DNA from: Saccharibacter floricola DSM 15669
GTDB taxonomy: Bacteria; Pseudomonadota; Alphaproteobacteria; Acetobacterales; Acetobacteraceae
DNA: 64,000 nucleotides
Direction of reading: 5' to 3'
Assembly (NCBI RefSeq): GCF_000378165.1
Contig: NZ_KB899336.1
Coordinates: forward strand, 164,695-228,694
Made by a program: the position numbers and the translations under genes. This document shows, in pieces, positions 36,042 to 44,212 of this stretch. The notes under the pieces are model-generated. The model was not told the origin of the DNA, did no database searches, and saw nothing but the letters and a program-made list of their open reading frames with translations. How positions within the stretch are numbered: position 1 is the first letter of the stretch; each line of letters opens with the position of its first letter.

Positions 36042-37022
36042 TCATAAATTGATGTTATTTCGTTCTTTCCGCAATCTATTCAATATATCTTTTGATATAA
36101 AAACAAACCAAACTGATGTTATTGCCAATGAAAATATTATTCCTATATTTATAGAGATGACATCACCATAAAAGCGAATATTTATGTGATTGTTAACAGA
36201 ATTCTCTTCATCCACAGCATCACAAATTTGGAAAAAAGAGATCAATAACGCCATCATTGATGACATAATGGCCGTATAAAAACGATAGCGCTTTCTTTGG
36301 GATGAACGCCCCAATGATTGGCGATAAACACGCCACGCCCACAAGCCATCAAGTGTGTCCATAAGAATCATGCCGGCCGCAAAAAGGCACGGCAGAAGAA
36401 GCACACGCCACACAGACACACCCTGCATGGACTGTGTAGCCGACACCCCCAGAACGCCAATTTCTGTTGTCGTATCAAACCCTAGCGCGAATAAAAGACC
36501 CAGAAGATAGAGCCCCCATCGTCGAGCTGAGAAGCGCCGAATAACGCCCTGACACTGGCGAACACCCCAAGGTATTGACTTATGAGGATCACGCCAGCCG
36601 TCAAGCAAGGTCGCACTCCCCGCCAGGAGCAAAAACGCCGTCGAGACGATCGTCCCGACAATCGCCCAACGCGCCATATAATGATGAATGTGCTGCTGTA
36701 AGCCATGACCAAGACAGAACACCAGCACACACATGCCCACAACGATCGTCGAATGGCCCAGCGAAAAAAACAGCCCAGCACTCGCAGACCCACCACGCCG
36801 ATGCGCGTCCAGGCGGAGAGCACTATCAATACTCGCAAGATGGTCTGCATCCAAAGCGTGGCGTATCCCGGTTCCATACGCCAAAGCGGCAATCCCGAGC
36901 AGAACGGGCTGGCTTTTGAGAAGCCACCCGGCGAGCCCCCATAAGACAAGAGTACCGGTAACAGGCCCTACCAGCCACCAGAGCTGGGACCTCGCCTTCT
37001 CAGCACGCTCCGCCCTTACCAC
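36042..37022 (-). CDS. NiCoT-family nickel/cobalt permease
   Basis: This 326-residue inner-membrane protein carries the NiCoT signatures: RHALDADHLASID in TM2, FFSLGHSTIVVG in TM3, LGFDTTTEIG and GMILMDTLDG. Around eight hydrophobic segments are present. It imports Ni2+ or Co2+ at high affinity; which one cannot be decided. The start appears to be GTG at 37022, 12 bases after cmk ends, without a strong ribosome site, so it may rely on coupling. The C-terminal 80 residues use notably AT-rich codons compared with cmk and rpsA, and the gene interrupts the usual cmk-rpsA neighbourhood, which suggests acquisition. Confidence 0.88.
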   Translation of the reverse strand: MVRAERAEKARSQLWWLVGPVTGTLVLWGLAGWLLKSQPVLLGIAALAYGTGIRHALDADHLASIDSALRLDAHRRGGSASAGLFFSLGHSTIVVGMCVLVFCLGHGLQQHIHHYMARWAIVGTIVSTAFLLLAGSATLLDGWRDPHKSIPWGVRQCQGVIRRFSARRWGLYLLGLLFALGFDTTTEIGVLGVSATQSMQGVSVWRVLLLPCLFAAGMILMDTLDGLWAWRVYRQSLGRSSQRKRYRFYTAIMSSMMALLISFFQICDAVDEENSVNNHINIRFYGDVISINIGIIFSLAITSVWFVFISKDILNRLRKERNNINL

Positions 37023-37034
37023 AGAAGCATCATC

Positions 37035-37673
37035 TTAGGCTCGCCGTTCCTGCAAAAGCGTGAGAACACGATCCAACACCGACTCTGCATCCATATGGTC
37101 TGTAAGAATTTGCACAGCATTATCCGCTGGCTTCAAAGGCGAGACCTCCCGCGATGCATCTTGCTCATCCCGTGCGACAATCGCCGCGACTTCTTGAGCC
37201 AACAACTCAGCGTCCTGACAATCCTCACCATGCCGTTGGCGATAACGCCGCTGTGCTCTTACCTCAGGAGAGGCCGTAATAAACAGCTTCAGATCGGCAT
37301 CGGGAAAGACAACCGTCCCAATGTCACGACCATCAACTACGGCACCATGAACCCGTCCAACAGAACGCTGTCGTTCAAGCAGCGCCTCCCGCACTGCTGG
37401 CTGGCGTGCTACGAGAGAGGCTGCACGGTCAACCTCAGGAACACGGAGATCATCACGTTCCAGATCAGCGGGCTCAATCGCCTTCGCATGTTGCTCGCCC
37501 TGCAAAACAGGGTCTTCCCCATGATCTAAAACGCGCCGTGCAACAGCGCGATAGAGCAATCCGGTATCCAGATAAGGTAGAGCCAAGCGCTCTGCCAACG
37601 CCTTTGCCAAAGTGCCTTTACCTGCCGCTGCAGGCCCATCTACCGCAATAATCAACCGACGTGATCCCGTCAT
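37035..37673 (-). CDS. cmk: Cytidylate kinase
   Basis: This 212-residue cytoplasmic enzyme phosphorylates CMP and dCMP. The P-loop is GPAAAGKGTLAK near residue 15, followed by PYLDTGLLYRAVA. The CMP-binding part has VDGRDIGTVVFPDADLK in successive positions, and the lid has RAQRRYRQ. The ATG overlaps the aroA stop codon by four bases (ATGA), indicating translational coupling, which is a conserved alphaproteobacterial arrangement. Length is normal. Confidence 0.95.
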   Translation of the reverse strand: MTGSRRLIIAVDGPAAAGKGTLAKALAERLALPYLDTGLLYRAVARRVLDHGEDPVLQGEQHAKAIEPADLERDDLRVPEVDRAASLVARQPAVREALLERQRSVGRVHGAVVDGRDIGTVVFPDADLKLFITASPEVRAQRRYRQRHGEDCQDAELLAQEVAAIVARDEQDASREVSPLKPADNAVQILTDHMDAESVLDRVLTLLQERRA

Positions 37674-39001
37674 ACCGTAATCCCTGCGCCTAGCGTATTC
37701 ATCAAATCCACAAATCCGGGGAAGCTTGTTTCAATAAAAGCCGTATCATCAATGGATACGGGCTTTTGCGCAGCCAAGCCCAGCACAATCGCACTCATCG
37801 CTAAGCGATGATCCATATGGGAGAGCACCTGCCCACCACCAGGAAGAGACGGCTGCCCCTCAATGATCAAATCATCACCCTCAACATGCACCCGTGCACC
37901 ATTGACCTCAAGCAACGCAACCGTTGACGCCAGACGGTCACTTTCCTTCACCCGTAGCTCAGCCAATCCTTGCAAACGGGATGTCCCTTCAGCAAAGGCA
38001 CACGCCACCGCCAAGATCGGATATTCATCAATCATGGACGGCACACGCTCTGGAGGCACCGTTACGCCTTTCAGCGTCCCGGCACGAACATGGAGGTCTC
38101 CCACAGACTCACCACCTTCAATCCGCTCATTGAGAATCTCAAGAGAGGCTCCCATTTCTTGCAGGCTGATAAACAGCCCTGTCCGCAACGGATTAAGCCC
38201 CACACCCTCAATCACGCAATCAGAGCCCGGCACCAGCAAAGCCGCCACCAGTGGGAAAGAAGCAGAAGAAGGATCTCCCGGAACCACCACATCACGCGCC
38301 GTCAGTGTTGCAGGGCCCTGAAGGCTAATCGTGCGCCCGCCACCTTCAAGCGGCGATACCTGCACATCCACACCAAAATGCTGAAGCATATTCTCGGTAT
38401 GGTCACGCGATAAGATGGGCTCTTCCACCACTGTTGTACCCTGGCAATTGAGCCCAGAAAGCAACACAGCTGACTTCACCTGTGCAGACGCAACTGGAAG
38501 ACGATACTGCAAAGGTTTGCCAGCCCCCGTCCCTTGCACAGCGAGAGGCAGCCTCTGCCCTTCCCGTGTCAAGAACTGCGCCCCCGTTTCCGACAAAGGC
38601 GCGGTTACGCGCTTCATCGGGCGCGATCGCAACGACGAATCACCACTCATCACACTCATAATGGGGTGCGTTGCCAGCAGACCCGTTAAAAGACGCGCTG
38701 CCGTGCCAGAATTGCCCATGTCCAAGACATCGCTTGGCTCTTTGAGCTGCCCAACCCCGCAGCCTTCAACGCGCCAAGTCGTCTCACCACGCGTAATCTT
38801 CGCACCAAGCTGGCGAAGTGCGCCGGCTGTACACAGCACGTCCTCACCTTCCAAAAGGCCAGAAATCTGCGTTGTGCCTTGCGCAAGAGCAGCAAACATC
38901 AACGAACGATGGCTGATAGACTTATCTCCTGGCACATGGACACGGCCACAAAGCCCAGCAGGAGAAGCGGAAACAGTAAGGGGACGGTGTTGGGCGGTCA
39001 T
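37670..39001 (-). CDS. aroA: 3-phosphoshikimate 1-carboxyvinyltransferase (EPSP synthase)
   Basis: This 443-residue shikimate-pathway enzyme joins phosphoenolpyruvate to shikimate-3-phosphate. Visible motifs include PGDKSISHRSLMFAALA near residue 24, LDMGNSGTAARLL near residue 92, DSSLRSRPMKRV near 120 and the catalytic-loop region LRVKESDRLA near residue 350. An alanine follows the first glycine of the LDMGNSGTA loop region as in typical class II-like alphaproteobacterial enzymes, but class was not established rigorously. It starts the aroA-cmk run and is divergent from the TIGR02300 gene. Confidence 0.95.
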   Translation of the reverse strand: MTAQHRPLTVSASPAGLCGRVHVPGDKSISHRSLMFAALAQGTTQISGLLEGEDVLCTAGALRQLGAKITRGETTWRVEGCGVGQLKEPSDVLDMGNSGTAARLLTGLLATHPIMSVMSGDSSLRSRPMKRVTAPLSETGAQFLTREGQRLPLAVQGTGAGKPLQYRLPVASAQVKSAVLLSGLNCQGTTVVEEPILSRDHTENMLQHFGVDVQVSPLEGGGRTISLQGPATLTARDVVVPGDPSSASFPLVAALLVPGSDCVIEGVGLNPLRTGLFISLQEMGASLEILNERIEGGESVGDLHVRAGTLKGVTVPPERVPSMIDEYPILAVACAFAEGTSRLQGLAELRVKESDRLASTVALLEVNGARVHVEGDDLIIEGQPSLPGGGQVLSHMDHRLAMSAIVLGLAAQKPVSIDDTAFIETSFPGFVDLMNTLGAGITV

Positions 39002-39173
39002 AAGGGTCCTTCATCACGGAGGGATTGCGATGGTATCAATCTACTCACAAGAAAGTGGACTTTAACCATTGCCAGCAAAAGCGAAAAGAGAGAAACATTT
39101 GACAGGCCCCGCCTGAAGTGGCATGGGCCCCAATACTTCTTCCTTTAGCGTGGCATGGCAGGCTTTCAACATT

Positions 39174-39497
39174 ATGGCAAAACCTGAACTTGGTTTAAAA
39201 CGGACATGTGTCGATTGTAACGCACGTTTTTATGATCTTAACCGCGTTCCGGCCGTATGCCCGAAATGTGGGACAACACAGCCCTCTAACCTCTCCCGTC
39301 TCCAACAGCACGAAGAGGCCCTTCCTAACGAGAAGGAAAAAGAGCTGGATCAAAACGAGCATGAGAATGACGTCGATCTCGACACCGCTGGTGACGATGA
39401 TGACGATGTGATTTCTCCCGACGATGATCTGGATGACGACGACATCAGCAATGATATTGAAGTCACCACTGACAAAGACGATCGCGACGATTCGTAA
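39174..39497 (+). CDS. FYDLN acid domain protein (TIGR02300)
   Basis: This protein of about 107 residues begins with AKPELGLKRTC and has a zinc-ribbon-like pair, CVDC and CPKC, around the diagnostic FYDLN motif. The rest is very acidic with long Asp runs. The family is conserved across alphaproteobacteria, often divergent from aroA as here, and its function is unknown. The internal ATG at 39174 fits the family N-terminus; an in-frame ATG at 39123 would add 17 residues not seen in the family. The following gene may begin inside this one. Confidence 0.9.
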   Translation: MAKPELGLKRTCVDCNARFYDLNRVPAVCPKCGTTQPSNLSRLQQHEEALPNEKEKELDQNEHENDVDLDTAGDDDDDVISPDDDLDDDDISNDIEVTTDKDDRDDS

Positions 39498-39531
39498 ACG
39501 TCTTTGGAGGAGTCCTCTCCTCCCCGCGCTG

Positions 39532-40134
39532 GTGCGCCTTTTCTTACAAGGCGCACTGAAGCGCACTTTTTCTGGGATAAGCAACACACCATTCTATCGT
39601 CTTGGGTGTTCTTTCCTCCTCCCGTTTCTCTGTTACGGCGTATTCGGCATGGCTCCCGCTTCTGCCCATGACCAAGGCCAAAAGTTACGCACGCTTCTCC
39701 TAGAGCGTGACAGCGCAACGGCAAGCTTACAGAGCTTCTGCAAAACACCCATTCACGCTGTCTTACTCCATGACCACAGCATTCCCGATAGCGCATTAAT
39801 CGCCTCACTCAATCTGAGTGCCACCAGCGATGCCGCTATTACCATACGTCATGTGCAGCTTATGTGTGGCTCAACGCTCCTCTCGGAAGCCTGGAATGCC
39901 TACGTACCCAATCGCCTCACCCCCATTGCGCGCGCACGCCTAGCTGACAAACACACACCCTTTGGCCGAGCTGTCGGAAGTGCCACATTCTGGCGTGAAA
40001 GGCTCAGTAGCCGTGTGACGGGCCTCCCTGCTGGTTTTATTCTCGAAAACAGGGCTCTTTTGCACCGCCATACCGATAGTCTTCCTATCGCTGCCGTGCT
40101 TGAACGCTACACAAAAGACGCCCTACCACGTTAA
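39532..40134 (+). CDS. Exported protein of uncertain family, weakly chorismate-lyase-like
   Basis: This protein has about 200 residues if it begins at GTG 39532, though the frame stays open back to ATGs at 39451 and 39424 that overlap the TIGR02300 gene; no start has a convincing ribosome site. A hydrophobic stretch ending PASAHDQ suggests a signal peptide. The mature part has CKTPIHAVLLHD, VQLMCGSTLLSEAWNAYVP and a following RLTPIARARLADKHTPFGRAV. That order of features recalls the UbiC/chorismate lyase fold, but export would be odd for that enzyme. I treat function as unknown. Confidence 0.55.
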   Translation: MRLFLQGALKRTFSGISNTPFYRLGCSFLLPFLCYGVFGMAPASAHDQGQKLRTLLLERDSATASLQSFCKTPIHAVLLHDHSIPDSALIASLNLSATSDAAITIRHVQLMCGSTLLSEAWNAYVPNRLTPIARARLADKHTPFGRAVGSATFWRERLSSRVTGLPAGFILENRALLHRHTDSLPIAAVLERYTKDALPR

Positions 40135-40247
40135 GCTTGTGGAAGCCTTTATCCCCAGTCGCAAGACTATAGAACGCTGCCAATAAGCACGCACGGCCAC
40201 TCTGCAAGAAAAGCACCGTACTAAAACTCTGGTAAAACAACCCTCTT

Positions 40248-41000
40248 TCAGCGAGGAGGTGACCAATTGAGATGCTGCCCACTATCAAGGGCAATCATCT
40301 GCCCCGTTATAGACGGTGTCGCTATCAAAAAACGTGCTGTTTGAGCGACTTCCTGAGGGGTCGCTCCATGATGAAGAGGCGTATTGTGGCACATCTGTGC
40401 AAAATGCTCATCAGACTGCCCCTCAGCCGGCAAGACAGGGCCGGGGCCGATCGCATTGACGCGAATCCGTGGGGCAAAGCCCAGCGCCATGCTTTGTGTC
40501 AAACTCCACAGCGCAGAGCGTGACACCGTGTAGCTGACAAAATGTTGCGTCAGATTCCACACACGTTGATCTAACATATGGAGAATCACCCCCTCTGATG
40601 CAGGCGGTAACGCCTCTGCCATTGCTTGAGAGAGGACAAAGGGCGCACGCAAGTTAGGCTCCATATGCTGATCCCAACTGGCGCGTGTCACCTCACCAAA
40701 CTCATCCCGCCGAAAAACGGAGGCATTGTTAATCAGCACACCAACCGGCCCCAACCGGTCATGCACATCTGCCATCAGCGGTAATAAAGCGTCCTCTTGG
40801 GCGAGATCCGCCTGTACGACACAGCCCTTTCCCCCAATAGCCTGTAAAAGCTCTTGGGCCTGCTCAACACTGTGATGGCAATGAATCGCGACACTAAACC
40901 CTTCCCGCGCCAGCATAGCCACCATCGCACGTCCCAAACGCCGTGCACCTCCCGTCACAAGAGCAACGCGAGGAATGGTCGTGGGGAATGATCCCATCAT
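40248..41000 (-). CDS. SDR-family oxidoreductase with an altered catalytic lysine
   Basis: This 250-residue Rossmann-fold protein belongs to the short-chain dehydrogenases, close to pteridine reductase/FolM types. The cofactor loop is TGGARRLGRA near residue 17, with Arg favouring NADPH, and NNASVF follows near residue 90. The active site reads YTVSRSALW, so the expected YxxxK lysine is arginine. GPGPVLP and a C-terminal ITGQMIALDSGQ complete the fold. It overlaps the recR stop by a few bases and is probably translated from the same mRNA. Whether the Lys-to-Arg change abolishes activity is unknown. Confidence 0.85.
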   Translation of the reverse strand: MMGSFPTTIPRVALVTGGARRLGRAMVAMLAREGFSVAIHCHHSVEQAQELLQAIGGKGCVVQADLAQEDALLPLMADVHDRLGPVGVLINNASVFRRDEFGEVTRASWDQHMEPNLRAPFVLSQAMAEALPPASEGVILHMLDQRVWNLTQHFVSYTVSRSALWSLTQSMALGFAPRIRVNAIGPGPVLPAEGQSDEHFAQMCHNTPLHHGATPQEVAQTARFLIATPSITGQMIALDSGQHLNWSPPR

Positions 41001-41605
41001 GTTTCAAGCCTACGTCGTGCCATCAGAGCAGCCGCAAGGGTTCCATCATCCATGCCCTCCAATGCGCCGCCCATAGGCACGCCTTGGCCAAGGCGACTAA
41101 CCGTCACACCTGTTTCAGCGAGTTGATGATGCAACCAATGCGCCGTCGTTGCGCCTTCAACCGTCGCCCCTAGAGCCAAAACGACTTCTCTCACACCGCC
41201 GCCATCAACACGTTCCAGCAGGCCACGCGTGTTCAAATCATCTGGGCCACGCCCTGAAAGAGCCGATAACGTACCACCAAGCACATGATACAGGCCCTTA
41301 TGCACCCCAGCGCGCTCAAGAGCCCATAAATCCCCGACGGTCTCAACCACACAAATCACGCTTTGATCACGCTCATCGTCTGAACAAATCACGCATGGAT
41401 TCTGGCTGTCGAGATTTCCACATGTCGAGCAGGTGCGAATCGTCTGTGCAGCATCACCCATGACGGCCATCAGAGGCTTAAGCCGTGTTTCTGGCTCCTG
41501 CAACAACGCTAAAGCAGCCCGACGCGCTGAGCGTGGCCCAAGCCCGGGCAGACGTGCCAAACGGGCAATCAACGCTTCAATCTCTGGGCTTGACCACACG
41601 CGCAA
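40997..41605 (-). CDS. recR: Recombination protein RecR
   Basis: This 202-residue protein works with RecO and RecF to load RecA at gaps. The N-terminal helix-hairpin-helix has LPGLGPRSARRAALALL. A C4 zinc finger (CSTCGNLDSQNPCVIC) lies near residue 57, and the Toprim domain has CVVETVGDLWALER. TTG at 41605 is the start, supported by AAGGAGG four bases upstream. It lies in the conserved order dnaX-ybaB-recR. Confidence 0.95.
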   Translation of the reverse strand: MRVWSSPEIEALIARLARLPGLGPRSARRAALALLQEPETRLKPLMAVMGDAAQTIRTCSTCGNLDSQNPCVICSDDERDQSVICVVETVGDLWALERAGVHKGLYHVLGGTLSALSGRGPDDLNTRGLLERVDGGGVREVVLALGATVEGATTAHWLHHQLAETGVTVSRLGQGVPMGGALEGMDDGTLAAALMARRRLET

Positions 41606-41614
41606 CGTCCCTCC

Positions 41615-41938
41615 TTAGAAAGGCAGATCCATACCAGGGGGGAGCTTCAAGCCACCTGTCACCTGACGCATTTCTTCTTCACTGATGGATTCAGATTTTT
41701 TCTTAGCGTCTTCATGAGCCGCAATGATCAAATCTTGAACGGTGTCGGCATCTTCTGGATCCAACAATTTTGGATCAATGGTCAGGTTCTTCAATACACC
41801 TTTACCTGTCAGCGTTAGGCGCACGAGCCCTGCTCCTGCCTCACCTTCCACTTCAAGCTTGGAAAGCTTTTCCTGAACTTCTTTCATGCGGGCCTGCATT
41901 TGCGTGGCCTGCTTCATCATTCCAGCAAGATTTTTCAT
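41615..41938 (-). CDS. YbaB/EbfC nucleoid-associated protein
   Basis: This 107-residue DNA-binding protein forms tweezer-like dimers. It starts [15 protein letters not shown], with the family's central [17 protein letters not shown] and C-terminal [11 protein letters not shown]. Its position between dnaX and recR is conserved across bacteria. The gene ends nine bases before recR and starts 15 bases after dnaX ends, so all three are likely one operon. Confidence 0.95.
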   Translation of the reverse strand: MKNLAGMMKQATQMQARMKEVQEKLSKLEVEGEAGAGLVRLTLTGKGVLKNLTIDPKLLDPEDADTVQDLIIAAHEDAKKKSESISEEEMRQVTGGLKLPPGMDLPF

Positions 41939-41953
41939 CAGAGTTCCTGTTTG

Positions 41954-43960
41954 TTAATCTAAATCGTCTTCACTAATGGATTCGGCATCAATCGGTGCAA
42001 AATCCAAATCAGGCGGACCATCCTCTCCTAAGGGCGTTGTCGGTTCAGGCGGCAAACCGTACTCATCAAGAGAATGGTCTGTCACCTCACCGATTGTCGC
42101 CCCCGGAAAAGTCGTCAGCATCGCCTTCACCAAAGGAGACTGCGCTGCTTTATCACGATTGAGCGCAACAACCTTCTCCCCTTGCTCATCAAGGCTCGGC
42201 TCCCCCTGTTCCTGCGATGGCTCCACGCGCCATTGTCCAGGATAGAGACGCTCAAGCAACATACTTAGCTCACGCAGAGCCCGACGGCACACTTTGCTAT
42301 CATCAATACGCACGGCCAACAGAGGCGGGCCAAACTGCACGAGATGCGCTTCAAAGCGTAAAATACCATGCAGCCAAGGGTCGTTATGTTCTTTCTTAAC
42401 GAGCTGAACCATTTCGCGCCAGCTGCGCGGCATTGATACGGGGAAAGATGAAGATTGGGGCTCTGAGGAAGAAGCTCTCGTCGTCTCCCGATATTCCTCA
42501 CCCTCCACCAACACACCATCACGCGCCACAACGCGCAACGCTGCCCGGGGCGGTGTTGGTGCCTGTTGTGGCTGAGCGGGTGACTGTACCGCACGCGGCT
42601 GGGCCAACGCAGCGGTACCTCCCGACGACGCAACCGACATAGGCGAAGCACCCTGCGCTGAAGCATTTCCTGCTCCCTGCGTTGGTGCGCTTGGCCTCTC
42701 TGGTGGGGCATCTCCCCCGGTGCGTTGCTGTAACTGGCGAATAATCCGCTCTGGTGTCGGGAGCAAACTGGCATGACAGAGGCGAATAAGCACCATTTCG
42801 GCTGCTTGCCGACGGTCGGGCGCCATATCGACTTCCGCTATCCCCTTCAGCAAAAGCTGCCACGCACGACTCAGCACACTCACAGAGAGACGGTCGGCTA
42901 ACGCTCCACCACGTACGCGCTCCATCTCCGACAGTTCCATCCCTTCACGGAGCTTAGGGAGGGCTTTGATGCGGGAAAGCAAATGAAGCACGTCCATTAC
43001 ATCACCCAGCAACACGCCCAAATCACCCCCGCGCGCATAGGCATGGTCGGCAATTTTAAGCGCTTTCGCGACATCGCCTTCCATCGCGGCATCTAGAAGG
43101 TCAAACACCATGCCGCGATCAGCCAAACCGAGCATATCCGCGACAGAAGCCGCATCACTCGCGCCTTGAGCAATCGCCTGATCGAGCAAAGAAAGCCCAT
43201 CTCGCACAGACCCATCAGCAGCGCGTGCGATGAGCGCGAGGGCTTCCGGCGCAAAGCTGGCCCCTTCTTTGACCGCAATCCCACCAAAATGCTCGACCAA
43301 CTGAGCTTGCGGCACACGGTGGAGATCAAAGCGCTGACAACGAGAGAGCACTGTGACCGGCACCTTGCGCAGCTCTGTCGTAGCAAAAATGAAGGTGACC
43401 TGCGCTGGGGGTTCTTCCAGCGTTTTAAGCAACGCATTAAAGGCATTGCGGGACAACATATGCACTTCGTCAATGACGAAAACTTTCATCCGCGCTTGCA
43501 TCGGACGGAAACGAGAGGCCTCAATAATCTCCCGCACATCATCCACGCCTGTACGCGATGCCGCGTCCATCTCCAAAACGTCAGGATGTCGATCCGCTAA
43601 AATGGCCCGGCAATTCGGACAAACACCGCATGGCTCAGAGGTCGGGCCGCCGTTACCGTCTGGCCCTACGCAATTAAGAGCACGCGCGATAATACGAGCC
43701 GTCGTCGTTTTGCCAACCCCACGCACCCCTGTCAGCATGAAAGCATGCGCTACACGCCCAACCTCAAAAGCCCGGCGCACAATACGCACGAGGCTCTCTT
43801 GGCCGATCAGATCATCAAAAGTTTGAGGGCGATATTTACGAGCGAGAACCTGATAGGGCTTTTTTTCATCCACGGGCGCCGTCTGAGGTGCCGGTGCAGG
43901 CTCATCACCAAAAAAACCACCACCTTCATCAGGTGGCAAGGGAAGATCGTCATCAGTCAA
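41954..43960 (-). CDS. dnaX: DNA polymerase III subunit tau/gamma
   Basis: This protein of about 668 residues is the clamp-loader motor. The P-loop is GVRGVGKTTTARI, a four-cysteine zinc module (C...CGVCPNC) follows, then the DExx box VIDEVHMLS, sensor 1 FIFATTE and SRCQRF. The C-terminal third is Pro/Gln/Ala-rich before a tau-type domain. TTG at 43960 is chosen because GGAGG lies about ten bases upstream. The frame continues upstream to 44050 but that part runs up to the SRP RNA. ffs, dnaX, ybaB and recR are in conserved order. Confidence 0.94.
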   Translation of the reverse strand: MTDDDLPLPPDEGGGFFGDEPAPAPQTAPVDEKKPYQVLARKYRPQTFDDLIGQESLVRIVRRAFEVGRVAHAFMLTGVRGVGKTTTARIIARALNCVGPDGNGGPTSEPCGVCPNCRAILADRHPDVLEMDAASRTGVDDVREIIEASRFRPMQARMKVFVIDEVHMLSRNAFNALLKTLEEPPAQVTFIFATTELRKVPVTVLSRCQRFDLHRVPQAQLVEHFGGIAVKEGASFAPEALALIARAADGSVRDGLSLLDQAIAQGASDAASVADMLGLADRGMVFDLLDAAMEGDVAKALKIADHAYARGGDLGVLLGDVMDVLHLLSRIKALPKLREGMELSEMERVRGGALADRLSVSVLSRAWQLLLKGIAEVDMAPDRRQAAEMVLIRLCHASLLPTPERIIRQLQQRTGGDAPPERPSAPTQGAGNASAQGASPMSVASSGGTAALAQPRAVQSPAQPQQAPTPPRAALRVVARDGVLVEGEEYRETTRASSSEPQSSSFPVSMPRSWREMVQLVKKEHNDPWLHGILRFEAHLVQFGPPLLAVRIDDSKVCRRALRELSMLLERLYPGQWRVEPSQEQGEPSLDEQGEKVVALNRDKAAQSPLVKAMLTTFPGATIGEVTDHSLDEYGLPPEPTTPLGEDGPPDLDFAPIDAESISEDDLD

Positions 43961-44057
43961 AGGGGTAACGCCTCCTCCCACGAAGAGGAATGTGGCAGGC
44001 CCTGCCGGGTTATGCCGCACAGATTGCGAGCAGGGGCACAAGGGCCTCACTCTGTCT

Positions 44058-44156
44058 CATCGGTGGAAGACCGGACACCTGACCCAGTATAATCTTACTA
44101 CGGCTGCTTCCTTCCGGACCTGACCGAGTTCGCAAGTCAACCGTCCAGGGCCGATC
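44058..44156 (-). ncRNA. ffs: Signal recognition particle RNA (4.5S type)
   Basis: On the minus strand the transcript carries the invariant SRP-RNA core GTCAGGTCCGGAAGGAAGCA, which binds Ffh. Helix ends pair: ATCGG at the 5' side (44151-44155) with CCGAT at the 3' side (44059-44063). The length of about 99 bases is normal for a small bacterial SRP RNA. It lies immediately upstream of dnaX, as in other alphaproteobacteria. Confidence 0.93.
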
Positions 44157-44169
44157 TCCCAACGCGCTT

Positions 44170-44197
44170 CTAGCACAAATAGGGGGGATTAAAGCAA
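44170..44197 (-). promoter_or_regulatory. Candidate promoter of the SRP RNA
   Basis: Read on the minus strand, TTGCTT (44192-44197) is followed after 16 bases by TGCTAG (44170-44175), about a dozen bases before the RNA 5' end. Fit to a sigma-70 promoter is fair. Confidence 0.4.
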
Positions 44198-44203
44198 GCC
44201 CCC
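44182..44203 (-). terminator. Weak hairpin downstream of ggt
   Basis: GGGGG and CCCCC arms surround a 10-base loop just past the ggt stop codon. No good T-run follows on the minus strand, so termination is uncertain. Confidence 0.35.
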
Positions 44204-44212
44204 TTAAACGAC

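Noticed and set aside
39505..39523. GGAGGA/TCCTCC hairpin after the TIGR02300 gene as a terminator
   Set aside because: It has no T-run, and the next gene on the same strand starts within a few bases, so termination there is unlikely.
43855..43870. A7 run in dnaX as a possible programmed frameshift site
   Set aside because: It lies near the N-terminus, before the P-loop, so a shift there would not produce a gamma subunit; the known sites are after the ATPase domains.
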